From: Methylocystis sp. L43 | GTDB lineage: Bacteria > Pseudomonadota > Alphaproteobacteria > Rhizobiales > Beijerinckiaceae | Assembly: GCF_015709525.1 (NCBI RefSeq) | Contig: NZ_JADNRA010000024.1 | Coordinates: forward strand, 62,001 to 126,000 | Direction: 5' to 3' | DNA length: 64,000 bases | Shown here: piece after piece, positions 1 to 10,150 of the stretch | Layout: each line of letters starts with the position of its first letter | Position numbering within the stretch: position 1 is the first letter of the stretch | The notes under the pieces: model-generated | The model's database searches: none | Told to the model about the DNA's origin: nothing | The model's input: the letters and a program-made list of their open reading frames with translations, nothing else | Translations under genes and position numbers: made by a program

Positions 1-1901
1 GCGCGCGGCTGGTCCGCCTCGCTTGTCCAGGCGAGCCATTCCGATTCCGGCTTTGACCAGATTTCCCGCGAATATTCCGACGGCGCGCTGGTGGGGTCGA
101 TGACGAGCGTGTCGAGCCCCTTGTTGGCCACGATGCGGCGCGCTTCGCCGCCGCCGCGCTTGTCGGGCGTCCAGGAAAAGAAGCCCGAAGCGTCGGTGGT
201 TCCGCTCGCGAGCGTGACGAATTTATCGTCCTTGATCCCTTCGACGCGGATTTGCGCGCCATTGACAGGCTGCGTCGTCGACAGCGAAGTGACCGCGAAA
301 CGCACCCGCGTCGGCTCTTCGATGGCCGAGAGCGAGAGATCGGTGATCTGCACGCGCAGCCAGCGGCGCTTGTCGTCATCGACCGCGCGCAGGCCGACGA
401 GATAGGAGCCCGGTTGGTCGCGGCCGCTGACTTTGGCGAAATCCTCCTTGAGGTCGACGCCGAATTTCGCGTCGGGGCCATTGCGGCGGATCGGCAGATC
501 GACCAGCCGCGACACCGCGGGAGATCCGAGCGACTTGATGCGCTGCTTGATCGCCTCAGCCTCGATGTTGGCGGTCTCGCTCCACAACTTCGGCTCGTTG
601 CCGGGCAAGGGCGGCGCGTCGGAATCGCTCGTTTCGACGCCATGCGCCGGGAAGGGAAAGAAGTCGCGCGACAGCGGATCGATGGCGTGGATGCGGACGT
701 CCGCGCGGTCATAGCCGCGGCCGCGCAGCGGCAGAAGCTGCGGACCGAGCCGTTCGGCGACGCCATAGCCGGCGTCCCATTGCAGCGCCGGCGCGTCGCG
801 GGTGAAGGCGAAGCGCTGCGAGAAGGCGCTCGCCAGCGCGCGTCCTTGCGAGTCTTTCAGCGCGCCTTCGGCGATGGAGAGTTCGTAAATCTGGTCCGAC
901 AGGAATTTCGCAACGATGCGCAGCCGCCTGCCGTCGGTTTCGACGGCAAGATCGTCGACGGGCGGGGTGATGCGCAGCGCCTCGCGCGCGCGCAGAATGT
1001 CGATCGTCTCGGGCGTCGCGTTGAAAGAGAGCGTAAGCTGGCGCTTGCTCGCCGGCGCATAGGGGATGGCGGCGGCTTCGCCTTCCTCGTCGCCGCTCTC
1101 CGGCGACATGAGATAGGAGGCGCAACGCAACACGTTTTCGGCGCGGTCGTCGCTCCAGCCGCGCCCGCAGCTCGCCTCAGTCGCCGCGAAGGGCGGCGCG
1201 GTGCGCAGCCGCAATTCATAGGTCTGGTCGTCGAGTCCGGCTTCGTCGGAAAGGCGAAGCCGCAGGATCGCGACGCGGCCGTCGGCGATCCGATCACGGA
1301 AACGGATGACGTAGGTCTGTTCCTCGGCGCGCTCGCCCCGCTCCAGCGCGCGGATCTCATAGGCCGAAGCGCTGAGCATTTGTCCGCCCTGCGGCGAGAC
1401 GCCGGGCGAGGGACGCACTTCAATCGTGAGCAGCCGCGTCAGCGCGGCGACATCGACCGGCTCGGCGAAGGTGAGGGCGATCTGCGTCAGTTCGAGCTGC
1501 GGATCGGCGCCCTCGGCGGGATTGGTGGAACGCGGCGTCGGCAGCAGCGCGACGAGTCTGGTCTCCGCAGCGCCGAGCTTCACGTCGACGCGCGACAGCG
1601 GCTTCCAGGCGTCGGCGGGCCGAAACTGCAGCGCGCGCGGACCGAGCCAGCGCCATTCGCCGGCGGGCTGCGGGGTCATCGTCACATATTTTTGCGGCGT
1701 GTCTTCCGCGCCGCCGGCCTTTGGTCCCGCGTCGCTGGAGAAGAAGACCGTCACCGGATCATAAGCGCGCAGAAACCTATCTGGCGCGACGCGCGCGCCA
1801 TCGGCGCGTTGCGCGCGGTCGAACACTGGCGGGGTCTCGGCGCGCAGCGGCGTCGCCGCGGCAAGGAGCGCGCAGAGAGAGAGAAGCAGAATGTTTTTCA
1901 T
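1..1901 (-). CDS. Alpha-2-macroglobulin family protein, N-terminal part (cut by left edge)
   Basis: An open frame runs from an ATG at 1901 to the left edge without a stop, giving about 633 residues. It starts with a signal peptide (MKNILLLSLCALLAAATPL then RAE) followed by beta-rich macroglobulin-type segments; the early stretch reading WRWLGPRALQFRPADAWKP is typical of bacterial alpha-2-macroglobulins such as YfhM. The family acts in the periplasm as a protease trap, often alongside penicillin-binding protein PbpC. The thioester and receptor-binding parts would lie outside the window, so I cannot say whether the CxEQ thioester is kept. The gene starts 17 bases after the stop of the 1700-residue protein upstream, so the two are probably one operon. 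Family call is firm; start is clear. Confidence 0.85.
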   Translation of the reverse strand, partial: MKNILLLSLCALLAAATPLRAETPPVFDRAQRADGARVAPDRFLRAYDPVTVFFSSDAGPKAGGAEDTPQKYVTMTPQPAGEWRWLGPRALQFRPADAWKPLSRVDVKLGAAETRLVALLPTPRSTNPAEGADPQLELTQIALTFAEPVDVAALTRLLTIEVRPSPGVSPQGGQMLSASAYEIRALERGERAEEQTYVIRFRDRIADGRVAILRLRLSDEAGLDDQTYELRLRTAPPFAATEASCGRGWSDDRAENVLRCASYLMSPESGDEEGEAAAIPYAPASKRQLTLSFNATPETIDILRAREALRITPPVDDLAVETDGRRLRIVAKFLSDQIYELSIAEGALKDSQGRALASAFSQRFAFTRDAPALQWDAGYGVAERLGPQLLPLRGRGYDRADVRIHAIDPLSRDFFPFPAHGVETSDSDAPPLPGNEPKLWSETANIEAEAIKQRIKSLGSPAVSRLVDLPIRRNGPDAKFGVDLKEDFAKVSGRDQPGSYLVGLRAVDDDKRRWLRVQITDLSLSAIEEPTRVRFAVTSLSTTQPVNGAQIRVEGIKDDKFVTLASGTTDASGFFSWTPDKRGGGEARRIVANKGLDTLVIDPTSAPSEYSREIWSKPESEWLAWTSEADQPR

Positions 1902-1918
1902 CGCCGCGCCTTTCGAAA

Positions 1919-4900
1919 TCATTGCGCCTTGCTTTTCTTCATGCCGGCCTTGTCGAGCAGCTCGGCGACGATCTCCGCCGGCGGCGCGTTCACAGGCGGC
2001 GACAGCCCGACGATCGCGATGCGGATCGTCGTCGCCGGCGCGTCGGCGGGCGTGCGCGCCTCGATAAAATACCGGCCGGGCGAAAGCGTCATCGTTTGCG
2101 CGACGCCTTCGCCGAGCGTCTTGCCTTGCGCATCGATCAGCCGCGCACTGATGCGGTCGGGTTCCGCGCGCAGGCCGAGGCCGATGTTGCGCGCGTCTTT
2201 CACCTCGAAACTGAACAGCGCGCTTGCGCCGGGCGAAACCGCCACCGCATCATTCACGCCTTCATGCGCCTCGATGACGGGCTGCGTCGAAATATCGAGC
2301 ATGCCGGACAGCGCGCCGTCATAGGGCGCGTAAATGTCGAGCGTCGCTTCGCCCGGCGTCATGTAGCGATGAAGATCGACGCCATTGGCGAAGGCGAGCG
2401 TCTCCCGCCTGCCGTTCTGCGTGAAACCGACGATCGCCGGCGCGCCGCCTGTCGCTCTCAACAGCGCCGGCTTATCGCTCTTGATTGCAAAGCGCATCGC
2501 CGCGCCCTCCAGCGCCACGCGCTGCGAAAGATTGAGCGTGCGCGCCGCCGGCGTCGGCCAGGGGGATACGCCGGCGCGCTCGATCCAAAAGGCGACCAGT
2601 CCGGGTCCATGGTCAATGATCGCTTCACCCGCGCCGTCGAGCGCGATGTTGGCGCCGCGGGAAACACGGCCGCTGTTGGATATGACCGTCGCCTGCGCGC
2701 CGCTGACGATCAGCCTGTCGTTTTGCTGCGCGTCGAGCGGCAGCGAAATCTGTCCGGCCGCAGGGAAGAGGCGCGTGAATGCGCGCGCTGCGTCGAGTCG
2801 TCTGTTCTCGCCCGGCTCGCGCGCGATGCGCGCCGGCAGCGGCGTTTGCGTCATGTTGACGAGAAGCACACGCGATTTGACGCCGTGCAGAATCCGCGAC
2901 GTGGCGGCGCCGTCGTTAAAGACGACGCGCGGCTGCGCAACGGCGGCAAGCCCGCCGGCGAGGTCGAGCGCGAGCGGCCCCGCGGCGTCATCCATATCGA
3001 TAGGCTGCGCGCTCATCGGCGGGACGATTCCCGAAAACAGCGCGCCGCCTTTCACCGCCGGCCGCGTCTCGACGTCGATCGCGCTCAGCGCGACGCGCAT
3101 GGGCGCGCTTCCTTCACCGTTCCAAAGCGCCAGCGGCGTGTCGCCGGCAAGCGCCAGCGCCGCGCCCTTCGCCACACCGACGCCGCGTCCACCGTCGAGC
3201 GCCGGCTGAGCGAAGGCGGATCGCGCAAGCCAAAGCCGCAACTTGCCGGCGGCTGGCGCGAGCGGTACGAGATGCGCGCGCTCGCCGTCGCCGATGTCGA
3301 GCGAAATCTCCGCGTCCTTCCAATCGAAAGCGGCGACGCCGACCCGAGCGGCGCAGTCGCCGCGCCCCATCAGCCACAACTCCTGCGCTTGCGGCGCCAG
3401 CGGTCCGGAGCGCGCCGCGCGCAACAATGTCCCCGCCATCGAGCCGGCGGCGATGTCCTCCTTCGACGCTAAAGTTACGAGCGTCGCGTCGGGCGTCGCC
3501 ACCTTGGCGATGCAGACTCCGGCGACGCCGTCGACGGGATCAAGGGCGACTTCGCCAAGCCGGCGCGCACGGCGTTCGACGGCGCGCGCGGAGACCGTGA
3601 TCGGCGCGTCTTCGCCGCCAATCGCCCAAACGACCGCGCGCAGTTCGCCGTCGTTGGCCGCAGGCCATGCCGCGACGGGCGCGCGTCCGCGCTCGACGCC
3701 GATGGCGCGCCATTGGCCGTCGGCGTCGCGCCGTTCGATTGAGATGGCGACGTCGCCTTCCGACCGCGCCGCGATCAGCCCGAGACTCGCCGAGGGAGCA
3801 GGCGGCAGAGAAAGGATATGCGCGCCGTCGCCGTTCAGCGTCTTCTCGCCCGAGAGCGCCAGGGCGCCGTCATTCTTCTCAATGGGCAGCGCCAGGCGGA
3901 GCTCGACGCCGTTGAGAGGCGCGTCCTCGCTTTGCGCGGCTTCTCCTTCATTGGAAACTTCTTCGGTTTCCTCGCTCGGCGCTTCTTCAACCCCCGCAGG
4001 GGTGCGCGGCTCCGCGCCAAGCTTTTCGAGTGCGAGCCGGTAATTGCCGGCGGGCAGCCGCCGAGACAGCGCGACATTCCAGTCGTCGGCGCGCGGCTGC
4101 AGGCGCTCGATCACATCGCCCCCGCCGTCTTTCAGCACGCCGATCGTTTCGATGTCTCCAAAGCTTGAAAGGTCGACGACGCTGTCATTCGCCAGAGAAA
4201 AATCGACGTGCGTCGGGGGCTGAACCGCACGCGGCGCACCCGGCTGCAATTCCTTCGAATTGAGTGAAATCTCGTAGTCGAGGCGATCGTCATGGGCGAG
4301 GCTTCGCGCCTCGACGCGGTAGTCGCCGGCCGGCAGCTTCGATTTGAACGGCCTGCCCGCAGCAACCTTGCCGACGCTGTCCTTCTCGCCTCTGAAAATT
4401 TCGCCAACCATGCCTTCGCCGATCGAAAGCTCGATCTTGGCGTCGCCATAGAGCGCGAAGCGCCACACATCGGGGGCGCGCGGCGCATCGCGCGCCTGCG
4501 GCTCGCGCCATTGCAGTCGTTGCGTCTTGCTAAAGGGTAGGGGGTGGGGGCCGTGGCCTTCGAGCGTCTTCGCGGCGACAATAGGGCTCAGTCGCGCCAC
4601 CATACGCGCTTCGACGTCTCTCGGCATGACGACCAGCCGATAGGCGCCTTTCTCGAACCGGCGCGTCAATCGCTGCATTTCGCCCGGCGCCGCGAGCGGC
4701 CAGCCGTCGGCGTCCTCCAATCTCGCGCGCCATTTCTGCTTCAGGCCGAGAAGCTCGATGTGATATTCGCCTTCGCGCGTGATCTCGATCGGCACGATGG
4801 CGCCCTTGCCGGAATCGAGCGTCGCGCGCGCGATTCCCGCATCGACGAGTTTCGCCGTCGGCGCGAGAGTCGCAGGCGATACGGCAAGGCCGAGATGGCC

Positions 4901-7021
4901 GGCGGAGTCCTTCGCGGTGACAGCCGCGCGATAGCCGCCGGCGCGCAGAAACGCGGTCACCAGCGCGTTGTCGCCAGGCCCATTCGCTTCGCCTTGGCCA
5001 AGACGCGGCGAGACATTCGCGCCGACGCGCAGCGCCGTCTTCATGCGCCCGAGCGTCTCGACCCGGTAGAGCCCGCCTTGGGGCACGTCGAAGCGCATGC
5101 GTTTTGTTTCGTCGCGGCCAAGATCAAAAAAGGCCGGACGCGCGACAGAGGCGGAAAGCGTCGTTGGCGCAGGCTTGCCCGGTTCTTCGGACTTTGCCGG
5201 CGTCGATTCGGGAACGAAGATGAGGCCCAGCGCGCGCGGTTTTTCTGACGCCGCGATCTTTATTGTCGCCAGGCGCTGCGCATTCTCCTCCTTTTGATCG
5301 CCGAGGGTCAACGCGACATCGGCGTTATGCCAATCGCGCGCAATCGCCTTGCCGGTCTTGGGAAGCCGCACCGGCAACGCGACGTCCTTGCCTGCGTCCT
5401 GCCAGAGCGCCAACGGCGCCCTTTCGAGCTCAACGGGAAGCGCGACGACGCGCGGCCCGGTTAGGAGTTGCGGCGCGACATTCGTCAGGATGAGATAGGA
5501 GCCGTCCCTTTCGAGAGTCTGCGTCCCGAAGGAAATTGTGGAGCGTGAAGGCGCCGCCGCAGGCGATGATACGGCGAGGCCGGGAGGCCCGAGCGTCACG
5601 TCGATAACGCCGGCTGAGTCGCCCTTTGGCTCCAGCCGCAGGAAATAATAGCCCGCCTGGAGATCGTAGCGCGCCGGATTCTTTCCGTCCGCGCGGGGCG
5701 CCAGCGCGCCAAGCGCCGGTTCGATCGAAGCGTCGACCTTGACGCCTTTCGCATCGATCGCGACGAGCCCGTCGCGCGTCGCCTCGAAGAGGATCGACGT
5801 CGGCCCGAAGAGATTGAACTTTCCCCGCCACGCTTTTCCGGCGCCGATGCGCGGCGCGTCCGAAGCGATCACCCGCGTCTTGCCGTCCTTCTCGATCCGC
5901 GCAAAGAGCGCCGTCGCCGGCGCTTCATCGCCTCCCTCGCCCGCGAGGTCGACGCTGACGAGATGCGGACCAGACGCTTCGAATGTTTCGCGGTCCGACT
6001 GACGCAGTCCGCGCAGCGTGAACGCCTCACCCTCGTAGCCTGAGACTTCAAGACGCGCATTTGTTTTGCCGTCGGACGCGAGCCTTACGTTTGCCGAGGG
6101 CGCACGGCTGTTCTTCGAGATCGTCGCAATCTCTTTCGATGCGTTGCGCCGCGCTTCAAGCCGCGCCGACGTCGTCTGCGCGAGGTCGAGACGGAAAGCG
6201 TCGTAGCTTGCCGGCGCGCCGAAACGCTCGGCGCCGAAGGGGCCGATCACGCCCTCGGCGACGCCCGCCGCGAGCAGCGCCGGCTCTTCGAGCCGCAGCA
6301 AGAAGGGCTGCCCCGCATCGCCTTGCGCCCAGACCAGCTTTTCGCCGCCATAGGCGGTGACGACATAGCGGCCCGGCTCCAGTGCGCCTTCAACGCGCAG
6401 TCGATTCATCGCGCGGCCCGGCTTTGTTTCGACCGTCTCCTGCTCGAAGGCGAGATCGACGAGTTCGCCGTCGCTACGCCAGACGCGCAGGTCGCTGAGC
6501 GCCCGGCCGATCGCCTCGAGGCTCACGCGCCCCTCTGCGCCGACGTCGAAGGAATAGGAGCGTTGCTGCAGATCGCCGAGTTCGCCGCTTTGGATGCGCC
6601 CTGGCGCGAGCGTTGGCTTCGACGGGCTGGATTCGACGAACGCCTGCGCGGAGAGCGCGGCCTTGCCGCTCGCGCCTGTCACGCCGAAAACTCGTAGCTT
6701 GTAGACGCCCTTATCGAGCAGCGCGTCGATGCGTCCGTCGCGCAGGCCGGGCGCGCCGCTTGAGTCAAGCGGGCCGGCGATCATGTCGACGAGTTCGATG
6801 CGCGCGCCGGAGGGACTCTTTGCGCGGATCGAATAGCGGCCTGGCGCGGGAACGGTCAGGAGACTCGCGCCGTCGCGGTTCGCCGCCAACTCGCCTGGCG
6901 TAAAGCTGATCGAGCTTGGTTTGGCTCTTGTCTCGGCGATTGCGTTTTGTGTGGCGCGCCACAACGGCTGCGCAAAATACGCTGCAAAAGCGGCGACAAG
7001 AGAAAACGCGATCCGCCGCAT
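1919..7021 (-). CDS. Giant exported beta-sandwich-like protein paired with alpha-2-macroglobulin
   Basis: A protein of 1700 residues if started at the ATG at 7021, where MRRIAFSLVAAFAAYFAQPL gives a signal peptide; the frame stays open to an ATG at 7144 which would add 41 uncharged-poor, non-signal-like residues. No catalytic motif is visible. The chain repeats short units with a G-x-Y-x-(L/V/I) core, for example GRYSIRA, GVYKLRV, GRYVVTA, GYYFLRL, GLYRVET, GEYHIEL, GAYRLVV, GDYRVEA, GNYRLAL and GRYFIEA, spaced through the whole length. This resembles tandem pre-peptidase C-terminal (PPC)-like beta-sandwiches. I infer a periplasmic scaffold or partner of the alpha-2-macroglobulin encoded just downstream. 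Function is not known to me. Confidence 0.8.
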   Translation of the reverse strand: MRRIAFSLVAAFAAYFAQPLWRATQNAIAETRAKPSSISFTPGELAANRDGASLLTVPAPGRYSIRAKSPSGARIELVDMIAGPLDSSGAPGLRDGRIDALLDKGVYKLRVFGVTGASGKAALSAQAFVESSPSKPTLAPGRIQSGELGDLQQRSYSFDVGAEGRVSLEAIGRALSDLRVWRSDGELVDLAFEQETVETKPGRAMNRLRVEGALEPGRYVVTAYGGEKLVWAQGDAGQPFLLRLEEPALLAAGVAEGVIGPFGAERFGAPASYDAFRLDLAQTTSARLEARRNASKEIATISKNSRAPSANVRLASDGKTNARLEVSGYEGEAFTLRGLRQSDRETFEASGPHLVSVDLAGEGGDEAPATALFARIEKDGKTRVIASDAPRIGAGKAWRGKFNLFGPTSILFEATRDGLVAIDAKGVKVDASIEPALGALAPRADGKNPARYDLQAGYYFLRLEPKGDSAGVIDVTLGPPGLAVSSPAAAPSRSTISFGTQTLERDGSYLILTNVAPQLLTGPRVVALPVELERAPLALWQDAGKDVALPVRLPKTGKAIARDWHNADVALTLGDQKEENAQRLATIKIAASEKPRALGLIFVPESTPAKSEEPGKPAPTTLSASVARPAFFDLGRDETKRMRFDVPQGGLYRVETLGRMKTALRVGANVSPRLGQGEANGPGDNALVTAFLRAGGYRAAVTAKDSAGHLGLAVSPATLAPTAKLVDAGIARATLDSGKGAIVPIEITREGEYHIELLGLKQKWRARLEDADGWPLAAPGEMQRLTRRFEKGAYRLVVMPRDVEARMVARLSPIVAAKTLEGHGPHPLPFSKTQRLQWREPQARDAPRAPDVWRFALYGDAKIELSIGEGMVGEIFRGEKDSVGKVAAGRPFKSKLPAGDYRVEARSLAHDDRLDYEISLNSKELQPGAPRAVQPPTHVDFSLANDSVVDLSSFGDIETIGVLKDGGGDVIERLQPRADDWNVALSRRLPAGNYRLALEKLGAEPRTPAGVEEAPSEETEEVSNEGEAAQSEDAPLNGVELRLALPIEKNDGALALSGEKTLNGDGAHILSLPPAPSASLGLIAARSEGDVAISIERRDADGQWRAIGVERGRAPVAAWPAANDGELRAVVWAIGGEDAPITVSARAVERRARRLGEVALDPVDGVAGVCIAKVATPDATLVTLASKEDIAAGSMAGTLLRAARSGPLAPQAQELWLMGRGDCAARVGVAAFDWKDAEISLDIGDGERAHLVPLAPAAGKLRLWLARSAFAQPALDGGRGVGVAKGAALALAGDTPLALWNGEGSAPMRVALSAIDVETRPAVKGGALFSGIVPPMSAQPIDMDDAAGPLALDLAGGLAAVAQPRVVFNDGAATSRILHGVKSRVLLVNMTQTPLPARIAREPGENRRLDAARAFTRLFPAAGQISLPLDAQQNDRLIVSGAQATVISNSGRVSRGANIALDGAGEAIIDHGPGLVAFWIERAGVSPWPTPAARTLNLSQRVALEGAAMRFAIKSDKPALLRATGGAPAIVGFTQNGRRETLAFANGVDLHRYMTPGEATLDIYAPYDGALSGMLDISTQPVIEAHEGVNDAVAVSPGASALFSFEVKDARNIGLGLRAEPDRISARLIDAQGKTLGEGVAQTMTLSPGRYFIEARTPADAPATTIRIAIVGLSPPVNAPPAEIVAELLDKAGMKKSKAQ

Positions 7022-7261
7022 GAGCGCACCGTAAGCCAGCGGACTCGCCGGAAAAGCCGTGCCGCCGCTGGAGTGAAGCATAGGCCGCGCGTCGCGCCTG
7101 AGTCGAGAGCCACGCGCCTCTCGCTGCGCCGACGATTCGTCCATGCCGCTGTCCCACGCGTTTGTTTAGCCGACGCCATTTGGAGCCGGCGGGAATATCT
7201 TTTAGGCTAGGTTCTGCGTCTGGGGCTTGCGCTTGCGCACATCAAAACCAGGGAAGTCAGC

Positions 7262-7654
7262 ATGCGTCGGTCGCTATTCGCCTTTGTTCTTTTTGGCGCG
7301 CTCTCCTGCGCTCAGCAGGCGGCGGCGATAAAGCTGACGCTGGCCTATCCGGCGGTGCTGCGCGCAGGTCCAGAGGAGAATTACGCGGCGATCACGACCG
7401 CGCCGGCGGGGACGGAGATCAGAATCCTGCGCGACGATCCAAGCTGGACGCGCATCGCCATCGACAAGAGGCGTTTTTTCGTCGCGACTCTGGAGCTTGT
7501 GTTCATGTCGTCTAGGGTCACCCAGACGTCCGGCTGCGATTTCGGCTATCCTTATTCAGGCAGCACGCAATATTTTGCCGAGCCGCTGACGGAGCTGCGC
7601 CACAGCTGGCCGCTGGGCGCGCTGCTTGGCTATCACAACCGATTTCCCTGCTAA
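7262..7654 (+). CDS. Small exported protein with SH3-like domain
   Basis: This 130-residue protein begins with a signal peptide (MRRSLFAFVLFGALSCAQQ, cleavage likely after AAA). Residues 28-75 read like a bacterial SH3 (SH3b) unit: LRAGPEENYAAITTAPAGTEIRIL is followed by a short W-containing strand, as in proteins that bind cell-wall peptides. The C-terminal half is aromatic-rich (FGYPYSGSTQYF) and is not recognised. The ALSC sequence is a poor lipobox, so I treat it as soluble periplasmic. It converges on the lytic transglycosylase gene, with nine bases between the stops, which fits a general envelope role. Confidence 0.7.
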   Translation: MRRSLFAFVLFGALSCAQQAAAIKLTLAYPAVLRAGPEENYAAITTAPAGTEIRILRDDPSWTRIAIDKRRFFVATLELVFMSSRVTQTSGCDFGYPYSGSTQYFAEPLTELRHSWPLGALLGYHNRFPC

Positions 7655-7663
7655 GGCGTCAGA

Positions 7664-9913
7664 TCACAGGGTGTCGCCGGCGCGCGCCAGTTCGACCTGC
7701 GGCGACCGCGTCTTGGTGTCCTCGAACTTCGCGCGATAGACGACGAAATTCTCCATCACCCGCTGCACGTAATTGCGCGTTTCAGTGATCGGAATCCGCT
7801 CGACCCAGTCGATTGGATCGACATTGGGCTTGCGCGGGTCGCCATAGGCGTCGATCCACTGTTTCACCCGCCCGCCGCCGGCGTTATAGGCGGCGAAGGT
7901 AAGGAGATAGGCGCCCCGATATTCGCCCAGCAGAATGCCGAGATGCGCCGCGCCGAGCTGAGCGTTGAAGGGCGGATCGTTGAGCATCCGCGACATGTCG
8001 AAGCTGACGCCGCGCATGGAGGCGGTATGCCGCGCCGTGGAGGCGATCATCTGCATCAATCCCATGGCGCCGGCGGATGAAACAGCCTTGGGATCGAAGG
8101 CGCTTTCCTGGCGTGCGACGGCGAAGACGATCGAGCGCGACGCCGAGCCTGGAAGGGCGTTGAAATCGGGAACGCCATAGGCGGGGAACGCGACGTCGTC
8201 GAGCGCGATGCCCCTGTAGGAGGCGGCCTTGCCGTAAATGAGCGAGAGTTTTGCGTCGCCCTGGCGCGCAACGACCTCTCCGAGCGCCGCGACCTGCGTC
8301 TCGTCCTGTAAATATTTCGCGCTATCGAGCGCAAGCGGCGCCGCGACGTCCTTCTCGCCCACGGCGAACAGCAGCTCCGCAACGCGAACCGCTTCGTCCC
8401 GACCGTCGCCGGAGGCGGCTGTCGGCGGCTGGCGGAGCGGGCGCTCTTGGGCGCCGAGGCGGGAATTGGCGAGTTGCCCGTAGAACGTCGTCGAATGCGC
8501 AGCCGCCTGGAGATAGAAATTGCGCGCTTTAGAGTCGTCTTCGGCTTGCATGGCTTCCGCCGCGCGCCCCAACCAATAGTAAGCGCGGGACTTTTGCAGC
8601 GGAGTCTCGGCGGCGTCAGCGAGCCGCGTGAAATGGCGCTCGGCCTTGACCGGCTCGTTCAAGAACCGCAGCGCAATCCAACCGGCGTTGAATTCGGCGT
8701 CGACCTTGTTGCTGGTCTTTGCGGCGGCGTGATCCGCGCAAAGCGTATAAGCGGTCTGCGGATCGCCCTGGTCGAGGAGCTTGCGAGCGACGATGCGCCG
8801 CTCCTCCCACCAGGCGTCGCCGTCGACGACCTGCTCGATTTCGCGCGGCGCCTTGCGCAGCAGCGCGCCCGCTTCAACGAATTTCTTGTCCTTGCGCAGT
8901 TTGTGCACGCGTCCGTAAAGCAATCCGGGATCGTTCTGCACAGACGCCGGCAAAGCGGCCGCCAGCTTTTCGACGCCGGAAATGCGCGCGCGGGCGAGCA
9001 GCGTGACATCCTTGCCGGCAAGCTCGGCGCTTCGCAAAGCGAGCGTATTCTTTCCGGCGTAGAGCAGACGATCGGCGCGGAACTTGTGATCGGCCGGCGT
9101 CAGGAACTCGCCGAGCTCCTTGTTGAAGATCGTATCGAACCCCTGTCCGATATCGTCATTGCGCCAAGCGTCGCGCGCCAGCGCCGCCGCCGATTCGAAA
9201 TCTCCCTCGCGCGCGATCGCCCGCGCCAGGGCATATTTGCCAAAGCCGGTGAGCGGCTTGTTCTCCGCGAACCAGGCCAGCACGGTCTTGTCGGCGTGAC
9301 GCTCGGCGACGAGCGCCTGCTCGCCGCGACGGCGCAACCAGTCGCCGGCGGGCCAATTCGGGTGGGCCGAAAGGAATTCGGCGATACGCCTGAACCCGGC
9401 TTCGCGGGAATGCAGCCGAAGGCCGGTCCATCGGGCCGCGTCCGCAAGCGGCGCATGGAGCCGCGACGCGGCGTCGTCGCCTTGGGCGAAATCTCCGGAC
9501 CTGTATGCGGCGATCGCCTGGGTGAAAACCTCCGCGTCGTCTCCCAGCAGGGCGGCGGCGGGATCAGCGGCCACCTCGCCGTTAAGCCAGTCCTGCGCAG
9601 GGGCATTGGCGACGACCGGCGAGAGCGCGCCTTCATCGGCGGCAAAGAGCGAGTTTTCCAGGGGATGCGCCGCCTCGTCGTCAGCGCGTTTGCGCTCGAC
9701 GAACTCGCGCACGGTCTCCTGCAAGGTGCCGACCCGCGAGCGCCAGGCGCCAAGACTGAAGGGAATCGACGGCGTCCAGCGTGAGGCGGTTTTGCGTTTC
9801 GCCTCGCCGTCGCCAAGACGGTCGAGGCCCGTGAAAGCGGGCGCCGCGATCACGAGGGCGGCGATGCCGACCGTCAGTTTGAACCGCGTCGCGACGCGTC
9901 GAGGCAACATCAT
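7664..9913 (-). CDS. Slt-type soluble lytic murein transglycosylase
   Basis: This 749-residue protein has an N-terminal signal anchor (residues 10-28), a long alpha-helical solenoid as in Slt70, and a C-terminal SLT catalytic domain from about residue 585. The catalytic glutamate is in ARQESAFDP, followed by the family signatures SSAGAMGLMQMI and TFAAYNAGGGRVKQW. It cleaves the MurNAc-GlcNAc bond of peptidoglycan to form 1,6-anhydro ends in the periplasm. Start at 9913 (MMLPRR) places the signal peptide at the N-terminus. It is transcribed away from dapA across a 237-base divergent spacer. Family is certain; the precise Slt subclass is not. Confidence 0.92.
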   Translation of the reverse strand: MMLPRRVATRFKLTVGIAALVIAAPAFTGLDRLGDGEAKRKTASRWTPSIPFSLGAWRSRVGTLQETVREFVERKRADDEAAHPLENSLFAADEGALSPVVANAPAQDWLNGEVAADPAAALLGDDAEVFTQAIAAYRSGDFAQGDDAASRLHAPLADAARWTGLRLHSREAGFRRIAEFLSAHPNWPAGDWLRRRGEQALVAERHADKTVLAWFAENKPLTGFGKYALARAIAREGDFESAAALARDAWRNDDIGQGFDTIFNKELGEFLTPADHKFRADRLLYAGKNTLALRSAELAGKDVTLLARARISGVEKLAAALPASVQNDPGLLYGRVHKLRKDKKFVEAGALLRKAPREIEQVVDGDAWWEERRIVARKLLDQGDPQTAYTLCADHAAAKTSNKVDAEFNAGWIALRFLNEPVKAERHFTRLADAAETPLQKSRAYYWLGRAAEAMQAEDDSKARNFYLQAAAHSTTFYGQLANSRLGAQERPLRQPPTAASGDGRDEAVRVAELLFAVGEKDVAAPLALDSAKYLQDETQVAALGEVVARQGDAKLSLIYGKAASYRGIALDDVAFPAYGVPDFNALPGSASRSIVFAVARQESAFDPKAVSSAGAMGLMQMIASTARHTASMRGVSFDMSRMLNDPPFNAQLGAAHLGILLGEYRGAYLLTFAAYNAGGGRVKQWIDAYGDPRKPNVDPIDWVERIPITETRNYVQRVMENFVVYRAKFEDTKTRSPQVELARAGDTL

Positions 9914-10150
9914 CAGCGCGTTTCCCTACTGGTGTGAAAAAGCTGCGCTCATTTGGTTTACGAAGAGTCAACTTCGCGCGACGGCTGTCTTCGACCTCTC
10001 GTCGTCTCCCATTATGGCGTGGGGCCTTATAGCACAGTGTCGGGCTTTGTGGCGTGGGGCTTTCCTCGACGCAGCCCAACGGCTATGAAGGGCATTCAAT
10101 CTTAGCGACGCGATTACGGCGGCTCTGAGGCGTAGGGAAAGCATTGATTT

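Noticed and set aside
252-3472. Two long plus-strand frames (252-2324 and 1721-3472) opposite the alpha-2-macroglobulin pair
   Set aside because: They are extremely arginine-rich and resemble no family, which is typical of the antisense frame of GC-rich genes. The minus-strand genes have signal peptides and clear family sequence.
8447-9784. 445-residue plus-strand frame opposite the lytic transglycosylase gene
   Set aside because: Antisense to a firm gene, with R/G-rich low-information sequence and no start signal.
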